Shown here: piece by piece, positions 1 through 11,945 of the stretch
How positions within the stretch are numbered: the stretch's first letter is position 1
Layout: every line of letters begins with the position of its first letter
Assembly: GCA_002105175.1 (NCBI GenBank)
Contig: MCGE01000028.1
Coordinates: 459,974 to 523,973, forward strand
DNA length: 64,000 bases
Reading direction: 5' to 3'
Source of the DNA: Absidia repens
Taxonomy: Eukaryota; Mucoromycota; Mucoromycetes; Mucorales; Cunninghamellaceae
Notes under the pieces: generated by a model
The model's input: only the letters and a program-made list of their open reading frames with translations
Told to the model about the DNA's origin: nothing
The model's database searches: none
Position numbers and translations under genes: made by a program

Positions 1-600
1 GGCTTTGACGAAAGGATTTATTGGTGAAAGCATGAAGAGAGTAATGTAAGATCTTATTAATATCCAACACTAATCTAAAAGGGCAATTTTAAAAGGATAT
101 TTGATATATTGTGCAAGGTATGAGAAAGACTAGTGACTTTTGTTGCAGATGTATAACAACGTTCAATACTATTCCAAAGGGTGATGGGGTAGTGAAAAAG
201 AAAAAGTGGGGAAGGATGATATGTTGTGCAAGACAAGAGAAACACTAATAAGACATATTTCATTGAAACAAGTAAAAAGAGACATATTTTATTCAGATAC
301 AGATACAACTATGGCCAAGCTAACATTAAACTAAGCTAATGAAGGCTTCAAAAAGTCAACTAATGGTGGACTCCTCAGATCCTAGATCCAAAATGAAAGG
401 GATTCCCCATCCATGTTGTAATCCCTGACCTGAAACTTCTTCTAAACTATCCCTGATACTAATCTAAGATCAACGAACTTCAAAAAGTTGAATTGGTAAA
501 GAAAAAGAAAGAAAGAAAGAAAGAGAGAGTGCGGGAGAAAAAAATAAGGAGTCAATAAAAATCCACGTGGGCGGCATTTGAAATACTTTTATCTCGTTTG
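1..600 (-). repeat. Dispersed repeat, copy A
   Basis: This non-coding stretch matches four other long copies in the window by eye. The best-conserved part lies near 370-470 and includes the sequence AATGAAAGGGATTCCCCAT, a variant of the AATGAAAGGGTTTCCCCAT seen in other copies. A CACGTGGGCGG box follows near 564. Strand is given as minus because the reverse strand runs from the CACGTG box through a TATA-like AT stretch to AATAAA near 290. The left edge is cut by the window start. No open frame of interest is present. Confidence 0.7.
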
Positions 601-1385
601 GTGAGAATGGACTTCCGATTTTTTTGGTGAATACGAAAAAGGAACCTCTCATTCACCTTTTACAATTCAACACCATACAACGGCGTCAACATGGTGGTCC
701 CTTCTCATTAAATTAGCCACCACCATTCAAAATCGGTGGAATGACTGTTCTCTTTTGATGCGGCTTTGAACTTACCGTGGAGTAATTCAACCTAGGTTAG
801 TTTACCGTTTTCACTTGTAGAATAGTGTGTCTTTCATCGCATATTAGCGTTGCCTCTCCCATTGAATACGCTTACCTTACGTTATATTTATTACATAACA
901 AGCTGCCCTTCATGCCACATACCCCCAATTGCCCCGCCTTTACATAGGCGTCAAGATACTGTCATTATACTACGTAGTTTAGTTTAGTTGTCATCGTTTA
1001 TATCTGCATCTGAATAATGCTTATCTTGACTTTTTAGTTTTACATTATCTCTCATCATTTGTGTTTGTAATATCGAACATCTATACATTGTCCAATGCTG
1101 GGGCATGTGGAAAAAAAAATACCTGCGACCCAAAATTATTTTTTTTTACCCTCTTACTGGACAGCACCATATTACCTTATATCCCGATTGACTGAACAAT
1201 GCCCCAATCAATAAACACTACTTTGTTTTTTGTCCGCATATGTAAAAAATAACCAAATATATTGTGTCAAGTCAATAAAGTAAACAATAATCTTTATTTC
1301 AATCAATAAAACCCAACAAAAATTGTCTATCTTCTAAAGTACTAACTAACTAAATAAAGTTTCACTGCTTCAATGATAATGATAT
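601..1385. other. Spacer downstream of the ankyrin gene
   Basis: AT-rich sequence without a credible reading frame. It holds the 3' flank of the minus-strand ankyrin gene, with AATAAA motifs read on the minus strand. I see no RNA gene or further repeat copy here. Confidence 0.5.
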
Positions 1386-2714
1386 CTAACTAAAGGATGT
1401 AGTTCGTAATAAAGCGCGCATAGGTTCCTTGACCTTTGACTTGGCTAGATAATAAGAAGTAGGATGAATCAAGATAGCACCTGCATTGATCATGACTTCA
1501 ACACAAGCAAGATGGTTCCGCAGGATGGCTTCATGTAGTCCCTGTTGCGCATGTTCCAGTGTAGTGACCGCACCTTTTGATAGTAATGTAGTCACCACGG
1601 CAGAATGACCAGCCACCAGAGATTCATACAAAGGCATTCCTTTTGCACAGTTCACTATCGTCGTCACAAACCTATTTTCTTGCAACCCCGTTGTTGATTC
1701 CAAACCAACATCATCGTTCATCCGGTGTTCGCCATCCGCCTCCAGTTCAGTAGCAGCAGATCCATATGAAGAAACCAGAGCATCCACCATCGCCACATAG
1801 CCAAATCGGCAAGCTAAACGTAGAGGTTGATCTTCCTGGCACCGAGGATCGACACCAGCATCCAACAATAAAGCCAAGGTAGGTAGATCATTGTTTCGCA
1901 CGGCGGACAGAAGACTAGCATCCCGGTTAGCACGAGGATTAGCACCAGCATCGAGTAGTAGACGGACGACAGAGGTATGTTGTTTGTGAGCGGCGTTTTG
2001 TAAAGGGGCATCGTTGTAGCAGTGGACATCGGCACCAGGTAAGAAAAGCGTCACCAAAGGTTCACAGCCAGAGAGACAGGCACGGCGTAAATATTGGTCC
2101 TGTTGAGCATGTGGGTTGCATGCGTATCTTGTAATTAAATGTTGTACCAAATCCACTTGATGATGTACACACGCCAACATCATCATGGCATCATTACCAT
2201 GATGGATCGATCCACCATATCTGCCCACTAACACATCCACTATAGCCTTGCTGCCTTGCATAGCTGCCCCATTGAGATAACGTTCCAGTGTGCGTGTATC
2301 AGGTTGGATGGCATCCACCAAAAGAATATAAAGAGGCACGTTCTGTTGTTCACAAGCTTGCCATACCATCCAATCATTATCCGCCCGCGGATTGCATCGC
2401 AGTTTCAGTAAATTGTCAACCACAGTGAGAGAAGAGGCCATACGGAAGCTTTTCATACTGCGCTCGCCCAATGCTGCAAGTCGGCCAAAACGATAGATAA
2501 GAAATTGTGCACGAGTCAATGCAGACCGAGAAATACCATAGAAGCCTCTTGTCACTAGTCGAAGCTGTGGATTTTGTGCGAGAAGGAAGATGCGGATCAA
2601 TAGTTCAGTTGGGAGCTGCTGGAAGCCATGATTTGGTGATGGTGGTGGTATCACTAGAAATTGTTGTCGTTGAGAGGAGGACGGTTGGATGTACAATGAG
2701 TTTTCTGAAGACAT
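1386..2714 (-). CDS. Ankyrin-repeat protein with F-box-like N-terminus
   Basis: Single exon of 442 codons. The start at 2714 is preferred because the open frame upstream of it encodes only a phenylalanine/leucine-rich stretch typical of translated leader sequence. Residues about 25-60 (LPTELLIRIF and the following hydrophobic pattern) resemble an F-box, the motif that ties substrate receptors to SCF ubiquitin ligases. From about residue 130 onward there are degenerate ankyrin units, the clearest being PLQNAAHKQHTSVVRLLLDA followed by ANPRANRDASLLSAVRNNDL. Ankyrin repeats bind protein partners. F-box-like/ankyrin proteins of this layout form large families in Mucoromycota as I know them. The substrate is unknown. 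The fold assignment is firm; the F-box role is inferred. Confidence 0.8.
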   Translation of the reverse strand: MSSENSLYIQPSSSQRQQFLVIPPPSPNHGFQQLPTELLIRIFLLAQNPQLRLVTRGFYGISRSALTRAQFLIYRFGRLAALGERSMKSFRMASSLTVVDNLLKLRCNPRADNDWMVWQACEQQNVPLYILLVDAIQPDTRTLERYLNGAAMQGSKAIVDVLVGRYGGSIHHGNDAMMMLACVHHQVDLVQHLITRYACNPHAQQDQYLRRACLSGCEPLVTLFLPGADVHCYNDAPLQNAAHKQHTSVVRLLLDAGANPRANRDASLLSAVRNNDLPTLALLLDAGVDPRCQEDQPLRLACRFGYVAMVDALVSSYGSAATELEADGEHRMNDDVGLESTTGLQENRFVTTIVNCAKGMPLYESLVAGHSAVVTTLLSKGAVTTLEHAQQGLHEAILRNHLACVEVMINAGAILIHPTSYYLAKSKVKEPMRALLRTTSFS

Positions 2715-3013
2715 AAAAAACGCATGGCCATAAACTGTCCACAAAAAAGAAAAGAAAAAGGGTAGATAACAAAAGAAGGGAAAAAAAAGCGACAGCAAAC
2801 TTAATGATAAACATCCGTTTTTTTTATTCCGCTCTAACCCCAGCACGTCAATGAAGCCCAAGATGAAAAATAGATGAGATGTTCCCGATTATGATCCAAA
2901 AAAAAAAAAAAAAAAAATTCAGAAAAAAGGAGGCATTTATTTTCAATTCAATGATCAAAACAAAAAGATATTATTAACTAGTAACTAAACTATGCTAAAG
3001 AATTCCATCGTCA
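2715..3013. other. Spacer between ankyrin gene and PER1
   Basis: Leader and promoter of the minus-strand ankyrin gene plus the 3' flank of PER1. It contains an A run of about 20 at 2897-2917. No other element seen. Confidence 0.5.
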
Positions 3014-4112
3014 TCATTGCTTTGGAGGTGCAGGCAAGGTGGTGACGGCAGATTTGTGATGCTTCATTTCATGCTGCGTATCCACTAAGACAAATTTGTA
3101 CCAAAGCATCATGAGGGGGATTGTTGACAAGTGCCACAAGCTATGAGCATCTAAGATCCGACCGAGCGGCGGGAAATCCAATAATTCCAAAGACATGGCA
3201 ATAGCAACACCCACCACAGATATCAAAGCCATATACGCAAACGACCGCCGAGAGGTTTCCACTGTATATTGGCGAATGGACCAGCCAACCCAGAGTGATA
3301 ATTGAATCAACCCCACCACCACCGATGCCAGCATATTGTAGCCATAATCAAACCGTATAAGGGACAAATACGAGACATGCATAGAGTAGCACGTCACAAA
3401 AATCAATGCGATAAGCCAAGGGGTATTCCTGATGTAGAGGAGCCGTCGTAAGGCATAATAAAGTGAGTAGAGAATCAACAGTCCGGCGCTAAAGTAATCA
3501 AGCTTTTCTGTCACTGAAGTATCGCGCGCGTGAAAAACTGTGCTCCAGACCCATGCGTTCATTCCCAGGAGAGCATACACCAGCATTGCCCTTTTCAAGT
3601 AGTAATTGTTTGGTATGCGTTGCTTCAGGACGTGGTAGTAATGGTGATGTACAAGACCGTTGCCAATAGAGAAGAGCACCGATGCCGGTTCTTGAATACC
3701 CAACCACCGATAGAATGGCCTAAGATAAGATAGAATACAGTTATTTTAGTTAGGTGGAGTGGTGCTCATTATATCGTTTGGAGAATTTTCCTTACCATTT
3801 CCCATAATATTGCATCACTTCATCAGCGTGTTCGATCGCTTTGTCGGTAATAGCTTGCATACAATTATATTGACAGTTTTCTCTACTAAATAATAATGAG
3901 AAAATGTATGCGATAGTGTTTATGTATGAGAATGTGTAAGCTTACCAGGACCAAAACAAAAGACGTAGAGATAGAGGAAGTGTTGTAGGGCACTGTGAAT
4001 CGGTACATTGGTCAACACATTGCAAAAAAACAGGTTGCTGGTTTCCTTTTGACGCCAAAGTGTATACTATAAAGCAAGATAATATCAAAATAAAGGGTAT
4101 ACCATTATGCAT
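3014..4112 (-). CDS. PER1: PER1/PGAP3 GPI-anchor lipid-remodelling protein
   Basis: Three exons on the minus strand: 4112-3946, 3885-3796 and 3719-3014, joining in phase to 320 codons plus stop. The product opens with a signal peptide (about residues 1-20, ending near TLASKG). A cysteine-rich lumenal part with CVDQC and CQYNCMQA follows, then the family signature YYGKWPFYRWLGIQEPASVL and about seven membrane helices. Conserved HARD and HSLWHL motifs lie in the membrane domain, as in the CREST hydrolase-like superfamily. In yeast Per1 and mammalian PGAP3, this ER/Golgi protein removes an acyl chain from the inositol-glycan lipid of GPI anchors. Length matches the family (about 320-360 residues). 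It shares a 246-bp intergenic region with the ING gene on the opposite strand. Confidence 0.93.
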
Positions 4113-4358
4113 GGTGTATTAAGTAGAGAGTAGAAATAAATAAACGATTGAGAAAAAGCGGAAGGAAAAATAATGAACCGCACAAGAAGTCTGATTTTTA
4201 AACGTCCGCTCCATTTTTTTTTTTATATTTTGAAAGCAGGCTCCCAGTGCATAATTTATTTTTTTTGCCCCTTTTCTGTTTCCTGCCTACTTTTCTCTAT
4301 TGAATTTTTCCCCTATCATATATTATACATATATCATTATCTATATATATTTATTATT
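4113..4358. promoter_or_regulatory. Bidirectional promoter between PER1 and ING gene
   Basis: The start codons of PER1 (minus) and the ING-type gene (plus) are only 246 bp apart, so both promoters must lie here. The sequence is T-rich towards the ING start, with TATATAT near 4340-4350. No factor-binding site is claimed. Confidence 0.6.
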
Positions 4359-5875
4359 ATGCGCCCTCCTGTCATTTCAAACTCAAAACATGATCATCTC
4401 TCCTACCTGGATGACTATATTGATAGTGAGTTCACGTAATTACCAATTTACATTTTTTTATTAACTCATCTGTTCACTTTTTTTTTTTTAATAGCCATTG
4501 AGGCACTTCCTTTAGAACTTCAACGCAACTTCACGTTGATGAGGGAACTTGATGGATATGCGCAAGGTAAGTGAAGAGACTAAGTGTCTTTAAAAAAGAT
4601 TGGTGGAATGTAAATATAGTTGACCATTGACCAAGTAGTATGTTTATTCCCTCTTTTTTTGAAACACACACATAGACATTATGGACAAAGTAGCAATTTA
4701 CGCCGTCGACTTGATTGACAATATCAAAGGCATGGATAACAAATCGCGTATTGAAAAACTCAAGCTGCTTGATGGCGTGTTGGCTGAAACTTTGAAACGC
4801 GGCGAAGAAAAGGTAGCACTCGCAAAATCGACTTTTGACGCGGTAAGACATCTTGATGAATATCAATTATACAATTAGTGCCTCATTTTTTGTTCAATGA
4901 CATATCTTATTATAATTATTTTTACCTGTTTTAGGTGGATCGTCATTGCAATCGATTGGATGCGGACTTGGTCAAACTGGAGGAAGATCATCCTGTCGGA
5001 ACTATTCGTATTACTAGTTATCCTGGCTTAGGACCATCGTCAAGGAACCTGAGGGAAGGCATGGAATTCCGCGAAAAATCAACAAAACGAATGGAGCGTG
5101 AGCGAAAGGAATTGAAGGGGGAAAAGAAAAGTAAGTGAATATCATACAAGTGCGAGAATACTCAATACTGACTCTTTTATCTTGGCGGGGGGGGGACTTG
5201 GCTTTGGTCGCAATTTTCATGTAGCGAAAAGTAAGCAATTAGCTCTATCCATGGAAAAAATGCTGATACGAAACTATACATTTGATTTCAATAGAACGAA
5301 GAATAAAGGATGCAAATGGCTCTCCCCCACCTGGAAGTATTATCCGAACAACACAAAATGCAAAGGAACCAAAGACAACAAAGGCTCAAGAAAAATCAAG
5401 AACTTTTACAGCAGGTAACTCGAATAATAGTAAAGTACACATATTCATTTGACTAAACTTCCTCTCTTCCTATTACCCTTCTTTAAGGCAAAACTAGTAA
5501 AAAGGCGTAAGTAATTGTTTTTTATGGATTATTCATTATTGGCGACACTATTCTCGCTATATTAATATTATTTGCCATATATAGGACGTCTTCCAATGAT
5601 ATGAATATTGACCCAAACGAACCACTCTATTGTTACTGTCAACAAGTTTCTTTCGGTGAAATGGTCGCTTGTGATAATGCCGATGTAAGTTTGGAAGAAA
5701 GGAAAGGAAAGAAAACATAACCTTTGGATCGTCCTACCGCTCATTGAATTTTTATATTTTCTAGTGTGACATTGAATGGTTCCATTTGGCTTGTGTGGAT
5801 TTGAAAACAGTGCCCAAAGGAAAATGGTATTGTGACAATTGTGCTGGCAAATCCAAGAGCAAACAACGAAGATAA
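4359..5875 (+). CDS. ING-family PHD-finger chromatin protein
   Basis: Eight exons: 4359-4425, 4495-4566, 4676-4842, 4935-5130, 5295-5414, 5488-5506, 5585-5684 and 5765-5875, giving 283 codons. The N-terminus has the ING domain (YLDDYID, then [20 protein letters not shown]) with a predicted helical coiled region to about residue 130. A basic, low-complexity linker follows. The C-terminus is a complete PHD finger starting at [20 protein letters not shown] and ending WYCDNC, with the tyrosine, methionine and tryptophan positions used by ING proteins to read trimethylated H3K4. ING proteins (yeast Yng1, Yng2, Pho23) are subunits of acetyltransferase or deacetylase complexes. I cannot assign the subfamily by eye. 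One 19-nt exon is unusually small but keeps the frame. Confidence 0.92.
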
Positions 5876-6460
5876 GGGAATCTTTATGCTGAACGTCATT
5901 AGTGCGGAGATGAAAATATGGTGTATTGGGATTTGCGTGATTGTTAGAATTGGTCTATTTTTATTGGCTCATCTCAATCTTGACCACTCTTATTTTATAC
6001 TGTCCCTTTTTTTTTTTTTTTTTTTTTTTAGTTTTTAGTTGATGATATCTGTAGTTTACTTCGTTATTTTGTCAATAAAAACTCTATTCACTTCTTACAA
6101 ATATGTGCCCTTTTTTGTGTCTTTTTATGCTATTCTTTTGATGTGTTTTTTTCCTATTTATATGATTTATAGGCTTCACCGTGCATGACAAAATAAATGA
6201 GGGGATACTGATGATGATATGGTTGATTTATGCGAAGAAAAAAAAGAGATGGGAGATTGAGTTACTCAGAGCATTGTTAATTTGATTGGCTCAGATTAGC
6301 GTTTGGTTCGCCCATGGTCAATCACATAATTCTTTTAGATCTTTTATGTCAGGCTATAAATTCGCCCCAACCACCTTTTTTTTCAAATTCTTTTTCTCTT
6401 ATTTTCTACTTTTTCCCATTTTCTTATTCTTCTTTTATCCACCTATCTATTTAAAACAAA
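5876..6460. other. Spacer: ING 3' end and MTHFR promoter
   Basis: Contains a T run of about 20 (6008-6029), an AATAAA at about 6074 suitable as the poly(A) signal of the ING gene, and a pyrimidine-rich leader before the MTHFR start. No other feature seen. Confidence 0.5.
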
Positions 6461-7628
6461 ATGAAAGTAATTGACAAGATCAGAAAAGCCGAAGAAGAAA
6501 ACCGTGTCTATTGGTCTTTTGAATACTTCCCTCCCAAGACTGCTCAAGTAAGTCTTCCCACAAAAATAATTATTGCCTTGAATTTTTTTTTTTTTTTGTC
6601 TTTTACTAATCCTATCACAATAATTTATTTTTAAAACTACAGGGTACTCAAAATTTATTTGACCGTATTGGACGCATGAAGCAATATGGACCTGAATTCA
6701 TCGATGTGACCTGGGGTGCAGGTGGTACTACTTCAGCGTTAACTACCGAAATTGTCAAACATGCGCAAAGTGTAAAACAAGTGGAAACAATGATGCATCT
6801 TACTTGTACCAATATGCCTTCAGAAGAAGTAGATAAAGCTTTAGAAGCTGCAAAAGCTTGTGGCTGTCAAAACATTTTGGCTTTACGTGGTGACCCTCCT
6901 CATGGTCAAGACAAGTGGGAATCTTGCGAAGGCGGTTTCAATAACGCCATTGATTTGGTCAAATATATTCGCCTCAAATATGGTGATTACTTTGGTATTG
7001 CGGTTGCAGGTAATAACAATGACATTGCTAAAAAAAAAAAAAAAAAAAAAAAAAGTCGATATGTCAGTCAGACCGCTTAATTTAATTTTTTTTTTATACA
7101 GGTCATCCCGAAGGTCATATTGATAATCCTTCCAAGGAAGATGATTTGAACCATTTGAAAGCCAAGGTGGATGCTGGCGCTGATTTGATTGTCACTCAAT
7201 TATTCTACGACGTAGATATGTTTCTGGAATTTGTCAAGAAATGTCGCGATATTGGCATCACTTGCCCTATCTTACCTGGTGTCTTCCCTATTCAAAACTA
7301 TCAAGGTCTTAAACGAGTCATCTCTTTCAACGACAATTATGTACCTGAACATATTTGGAATGATTTGGAACCTATCAAAGACGATGATGCTGCTGTGAAA
7401 GAATATGGTATTCAACTGACAATCAAGTTTATTGAAAAGATGCTCGCTGCTGGTATTAAAGGCGTTCACTTTTACACCTTCAACTTGGAACGTTCGACTC
7501 GTTTGATCCTTGAACGTTTGAACCTTATTCAACCTGCTCCTGCTGCTCCTGCCATTTCTTCTGTGCAACAAGATATCCCTACTGCTGCTAATGTTGCTCA
7601 ATCTAGTGCTCAACAAACCAAAGCTTAG
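6461..7628 (+). CDS. Methylenetetrahydrofolate reductase, catalytic domain only
   Basis: Three exons: 6461-6547, 6643-7009 and 7102-7628, giving 326 residues. MTHFR reduces 5,10-methylenetetrahydrofolate to 5-methyltetrahydrofolate with FAD and NAD(P)H, supplying methyl groups for methionine. Visible signatures of the TIM-barrel domain are [10 protein letters not shown] (with the catalytic glutamate), [23 protein letters not shown] and VTQLFYD. The barrel is complete and ends at about residue 295 ([11 protein letters not shown]), followed by an alanine/proline/glutamine-rich tail. Eukaryotic MTHFRs normally carry a further 300-residue C-terminal domain that binds S-adenosylmethionine and gives feedback inhibition. 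Here it is absent, and only 376 bp separate the stop from the RIO1 start, so it cannot be hidden in later exons. The second intron contains an A run of over 20. Confidence 0.93.
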
Positions 7629-8004
7629 TCTCTTATATATATTTATTTTTCCTTCACCACACTCCACCTCCCACCCGTTGTCTATAGTTTCTCCTTTTTT
7701 TAAACACTTAGTCCTCCCTCTCCTCACTTTTTTTTTGTATGTTCAACCATTCTTACTTTATTCCTTTTGCCTTTTTTACAGTATATCAAATCAAAAAGAA
7801 TACCTTTATACATAATATCTTAACATATTACATTTTGCCTTAATAAAATCATCCACTTTTTTGACCCCTTCCATTTCATGCAAATTTGGTGTGGCTTTTT
7901 TTTTTTGACCTCGCTCGCGGGCTTTGAAAGCTTGAATTTCAAAAGTTTTTCTTGTCCCTTCTTTCTCTGTATTTTTTTTTTCTTACTTCTTTGAATCTAT
8001 CAAA
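7629..8004. other. Spacer: MTHFR 3' end and RIO1 promoter
   Basis: Pyrimidine-rich, with AATAAA-like motifs near 7842 and the RIO1 leader. A GACCTCGCTCGCGGG stretch at 7908-7922 is the only GC-rich spot and may be promoter sequence. No other feature seen. Confidence 0.5.
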
Positions 8005-10536
8005 ATGCCTTTGGATATTACTAAGGACGAGCAGTACGATTATGAAGAAAGCTACGACGATGCTTATGATGACGACGACTACGACGATTATCTAGAAGAT
8101 GAACTCAACGATGCCGATATTTGGGATACGGCCACTGGGGGTAAGATGACAGCAACACCAAACACATTTCACTTTTGCTCAAGTGACTCACCCAATTCTT
8201 TTTTTTTATCTAGATTTCACCAAACAGTATAACAAACTCAAACAACAGGTGACGACGACATCCAACCCTGCAAACTCCAACGCTAATAAACCCGCACCAG
8301 CTGTCAACAGTAAACGAGTGGTTGTCAATAACCCCACTACTACTCCAACCACAACAGCAACTGGCACCAACACTGATCTTGAATCCTCCACCACAACAAC
8401 CTCCAAAGCCTCTATTGCAGGATCTCAAACTACGGCGTCAAACGGTGAAGTGGAAGCGAAAAAGAAACTTTTGGATTCCCAAATCGAAACATTGGGACGT
8501 TATGCCAGTCGTATTCATGTGGATCAATATGCACCTCCTCGTATCTCGTCTTCCGTTGCTAGTGATATCAAACTAAGTAGCAAGAAAGCCAGTGGCGAAA
8601 AGTAAGCTGAAACAGGAATAATGCTGGTGGCAGAAGGAGGGAAGGGGTTGTTGAAGATGTTTGATTTTCCCCCAACCAGCGGAGGTAGTAGTATTCTCGT
8701 GACTCATCTCATTATTTTAATAGGAACAATCAAAAGGATAAGGCAGACCGTGCGACAGTGGAACAAGTCTTGGATCCTCGAACTCGTATTATTCTTTTCA
8801 AAATGCTTAACCGTGGTATCTTCTATGAAATTAATGGATGTATTAGTACTGGGAAAGAGGTAAAACGACACAAATACACAACACATGTATACTAAGTGAA
8901 TCCACCTACTAATGGCACGTATATGATGTCTTTTTTTTTAATAGGCAAATGTATACCATGCATCAACAGAAGATGGGCAACATCGTGCAATCAAGGTTTA
9001 CAAGACATCTATTTTGACCTTCAAGGATCGAGACCGTTATGTGACAGGTGAATATCGATTCCGTCATGGTTACAGCAAATCGAACCCTCGAAAAATGGTC
9101 AAGGTGTGGGCCGAAAAGGAAATGCGTAATCTTCGTCGAATCCATCAAGCAGGTATTCCGTCACCTGAAGCTTTGGTGCTCCGTATGCATGTTTTGGTCA
9201 TGGAATTTTTGGGTGACAAAAATGGATGGTAAGAAACGAAAGAGAATGAGATGTAGTTGTTATATCAATCATTTTCTCATCAAAGTTTTGTCTTACTATA
9301 GGGCTTATCCAAGATTAAAAGATGCACAAATTGAAGCTTCTCGTTATCCTAAGCTGTATTACCAATTGATCAAGAATGTCCGTACCATGTATCAAGTATG
9401 TAAACTGGTCCATGCCGATTTATCCGAGTACAATATTCTGTAAGTCTAAACAAATTAGGCAATGTGCGGAAAAACAAGTACTGTGGGGTATTATATATTT
9501 ATATACTTTATATAATATAGGTATCATTCTCGCACATTATACATCATTGACGTATCGCAATCAGTGGAACATGATCATCCTCATGCCTCTGACTTTTTAC
9601 GAAAGGATCTTGCCAATGTCACCGATTACTTTGCCAAAAAGGGTGTCCGTGTCATGAGTTTGATGGATCTCTTCCAGTTTGTTACTGATGCGTCCTTTGG
9701 CAATGAAGAAGAAGTGGTCGATGAAGCTTTAGAAAAGGTAAGACATTGAAGGAGGAAACATGCCAATTATGATCGCTTACTGTTTTATATATTACATGCA
9801 GATCCAAATGAAAATGAACGCCGATCCGGAAAAGGAACGAAATACTCGAGAAGAAGATATCTTCATGAAATCGTATATACCTCAAACTTTGAATGAAGTC
9901 ATAGATGTCGAACGTGATACTCTGTTGGTTGCTGAAGGGGAAGGAAAAGACGTAAGTAGCAATGAATTAATCATTTAGAGGGGGGGGGGAAATCGATAGT
10001 TTTTTAACATGTACATTTTTTTTATATATACTTCGAAGCTTGTTTATTCAAATCTATTAGGGCAATCCAACTTTAGCCAACAGAATCAATTAAAAGAAGC
10101 CGTGACGGAGGATATCACCACATCAGTAGATAATATCACTCTTGAAGATAATCAACAAGTTGAGACATCCGACAAAGACTTCAACAGCAACAACACAGAT
10201 GACAAAAAGATTAGTGCAGCCAAAATCAACAAGGTAGATGACGAAGAAATAACCATCGGCACCCATGCAGCTAGTGATAATGACAGTGAAGCTGTTGACA
10301 CCGAAGACGACAACGACAACGAGGATGATGATGATGATGAGGAAGACAGCGATGAAGACAACGACGATGGCAAGGATCGAATCAAGAAACCTAAAGGCAA
10401 AAAGAATGAAGACAAGGACAGCAAGAAGGAACGGAAACAAAAGGCCAAGGAGGAGGCTCGGGAAAAACGAAAGACCAAGCTTCCAAAGGCAGAAAAGAAA
10501 CGAAAAATCAAGACCAGTAGAAACAAGAAAAAATAG
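8005..10536 (+). CDS. RIO1: RIO1-type atypical protein kinase/ATPase
   Basis: Nine exons: 8005-8140, 8214-8601, 8724-8859, 8945-9228, 9302-9439, 9521-9737, 9802-9951 and 10084-10536, with the first two joining at G|AT (eight joins listed; all phases close) to 633 residues. Rio1 is an ATPase/kinase needed for the last cytoplasmic steps of 40S ribosome maturation. The N-terminus is acidic (runs of D/E, residues 7-40). The kinase domain shows the RIO P-loop STGKEANVYHA, the AIKVYKTS lysine, the catalytic [10 protein letters not shown] loop and the metal-binding IIDVSQ motif. The C-terminal 150 residues are a strongly acidic block followed by a lysine/arginine-rich tail, plausible for nuclear shuttling and longer than in yeast. 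For the last exon the acceptor CAG at 10081-10083 was chosen because the nearer TTAG gives an immediate stop. The exon list contains eight segments. Confidence 0.92.
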
Positions 10537-11289
10537 ATTAGATATACTATGTATTTGTAGTTCAGCCACACTTTCTCCCCTCCCCTCTTCCACTACACAC
10601 ACACACACACCCTTTGTACATCTTTTATTTTGACCGGCATTAAAATTATTATTACTACTATTATTATACATATATTCAATAAAATATATCTTTGAAGCAT
10701 TTTATTTTTACTTGAAAAGCTTGTCCAATGGATTGCTAATGGTAAAATGGTGAAATGTGATGATGTTGATGATGACTTGAGGGGTTTCCATGTTCACTTT
10801 GTATGAAAAAAGGTACACGTAGGTGCTTATTGTGGTGCTACAGAGAGATAGAGAAAACAAACCGGAGGGAAAATCATTTAGATGAAGGGATGTTGGCTAG
10901 TGTTTGAGTACCAGCATTGTATTATCCCTTGAAAAAATGACTTTGACGGGAAAGAGGGAGGATATACACCTAAAGTATGCATTGGCATTGCTGTACTGCA
11001 CAGTACAGCATTGTACTGGGTCGGAGGATGGGTTATTGAAACTAAAATTGACGAGTTGGATATATACATTTTATCCAGTATGCTAAAGGCTACACTGACA
11101 GTGTGGTCTAGGCTGATTGATGTAGAAAAACTACTGCATCTCATATCAAGTGATCTAGAATTAGCAATCAGTCCCTTAGGGATGAGAGCGGCTTACAGGG
11201 ACAGTTATACTCAAGTCACGGTCTAGCTTCATTAATATACTGTGATTGGGAGATTAAAAACAAAGCCCATATTTGTCAACAAGTGACCT
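10537..11289. other. Spacer downstream of RIO1
   Basis: Holds the RIO1 3' flank with AATAAA at about 10678 and a CA-repeat stretch near 10596-10610. At 10997-11010 there is a short GTACTGCACAGTAC-type inverted repeat. No gene seen. Confidence 0.5.
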
Positions 11290-11945
11290 AGGACAGCAGG
11301 TGTATGGTAAGTTACTCACAAAACAGCTACAATAACGACTCTGCTCACTATCTAATGGGTCAGAAGATGGTTAACAAAGAGGGCATTTTTTAATGAAGCA
11401 ACATGGTAGACATTACACTACATGCATGCGGTTTATTATAACAAGGGATCTAATATATAGTATAAGTACTGACGAGGACTAATGGTATTTTTTTTTTTTT
11501 TTGTAGCGTAACACCGGTCAACACTAAACACAAAACCCGACAATAGTAGAAAAGGGATCTACTGCAGAAGACATGAGAGAGACTAATGAGACATATTTCA
11601 TCGAAACAAGTAAAACACACATATTTTTATTCAAGTATAGATTGAAACTATGGACAAACTAATACAAAACTAAACTAATGGAGGTTTCAAAAAACCAATT
11701 AATGGTGGTTCAAAATCCTGAATCCAAACTGAAAGGGTTTCCCATGCATGTTGTAATCCCTGAGCAGAACCCCCTTTTAAACTAGTCCTGACACTAATCT
11801 AAGGTCACCATGACCTCAATGAAGTTAAATGGTGAAGAAAAAAAAATGAAGGAAATAAAGAAAATGAAAAGAAAGAGAGAGAGAGGGAAAAAAAATTAGG
11901 AGTAAATAAATATTCACGTGGGCGGGAGTTTAATTTATTTTTGGA
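11290..11945 (-). repeat. Dispersed repeat, copy B
   Basis: Second long copy of the non-coding repeat. Core near 11700-11810 with AAACTGAAAGGGTTTCCCATG and CTAGTCCTGACACTAATCTA; the CACGTGGGCGGG box is at about 11916. Read on the minus strand it has the same order as copy A: GC/CACGTG box, AT-rich TATA-like stretch, core, then AATAAA near 11630. Confidence 0.75.

Noticed and set aside
10123..10671. Minus-strand open frames rich in serine or leucine opposite RIO1
   Set aside because: They are reverse-complement shadows of the acidic and lysine-rich RIO1 tail.
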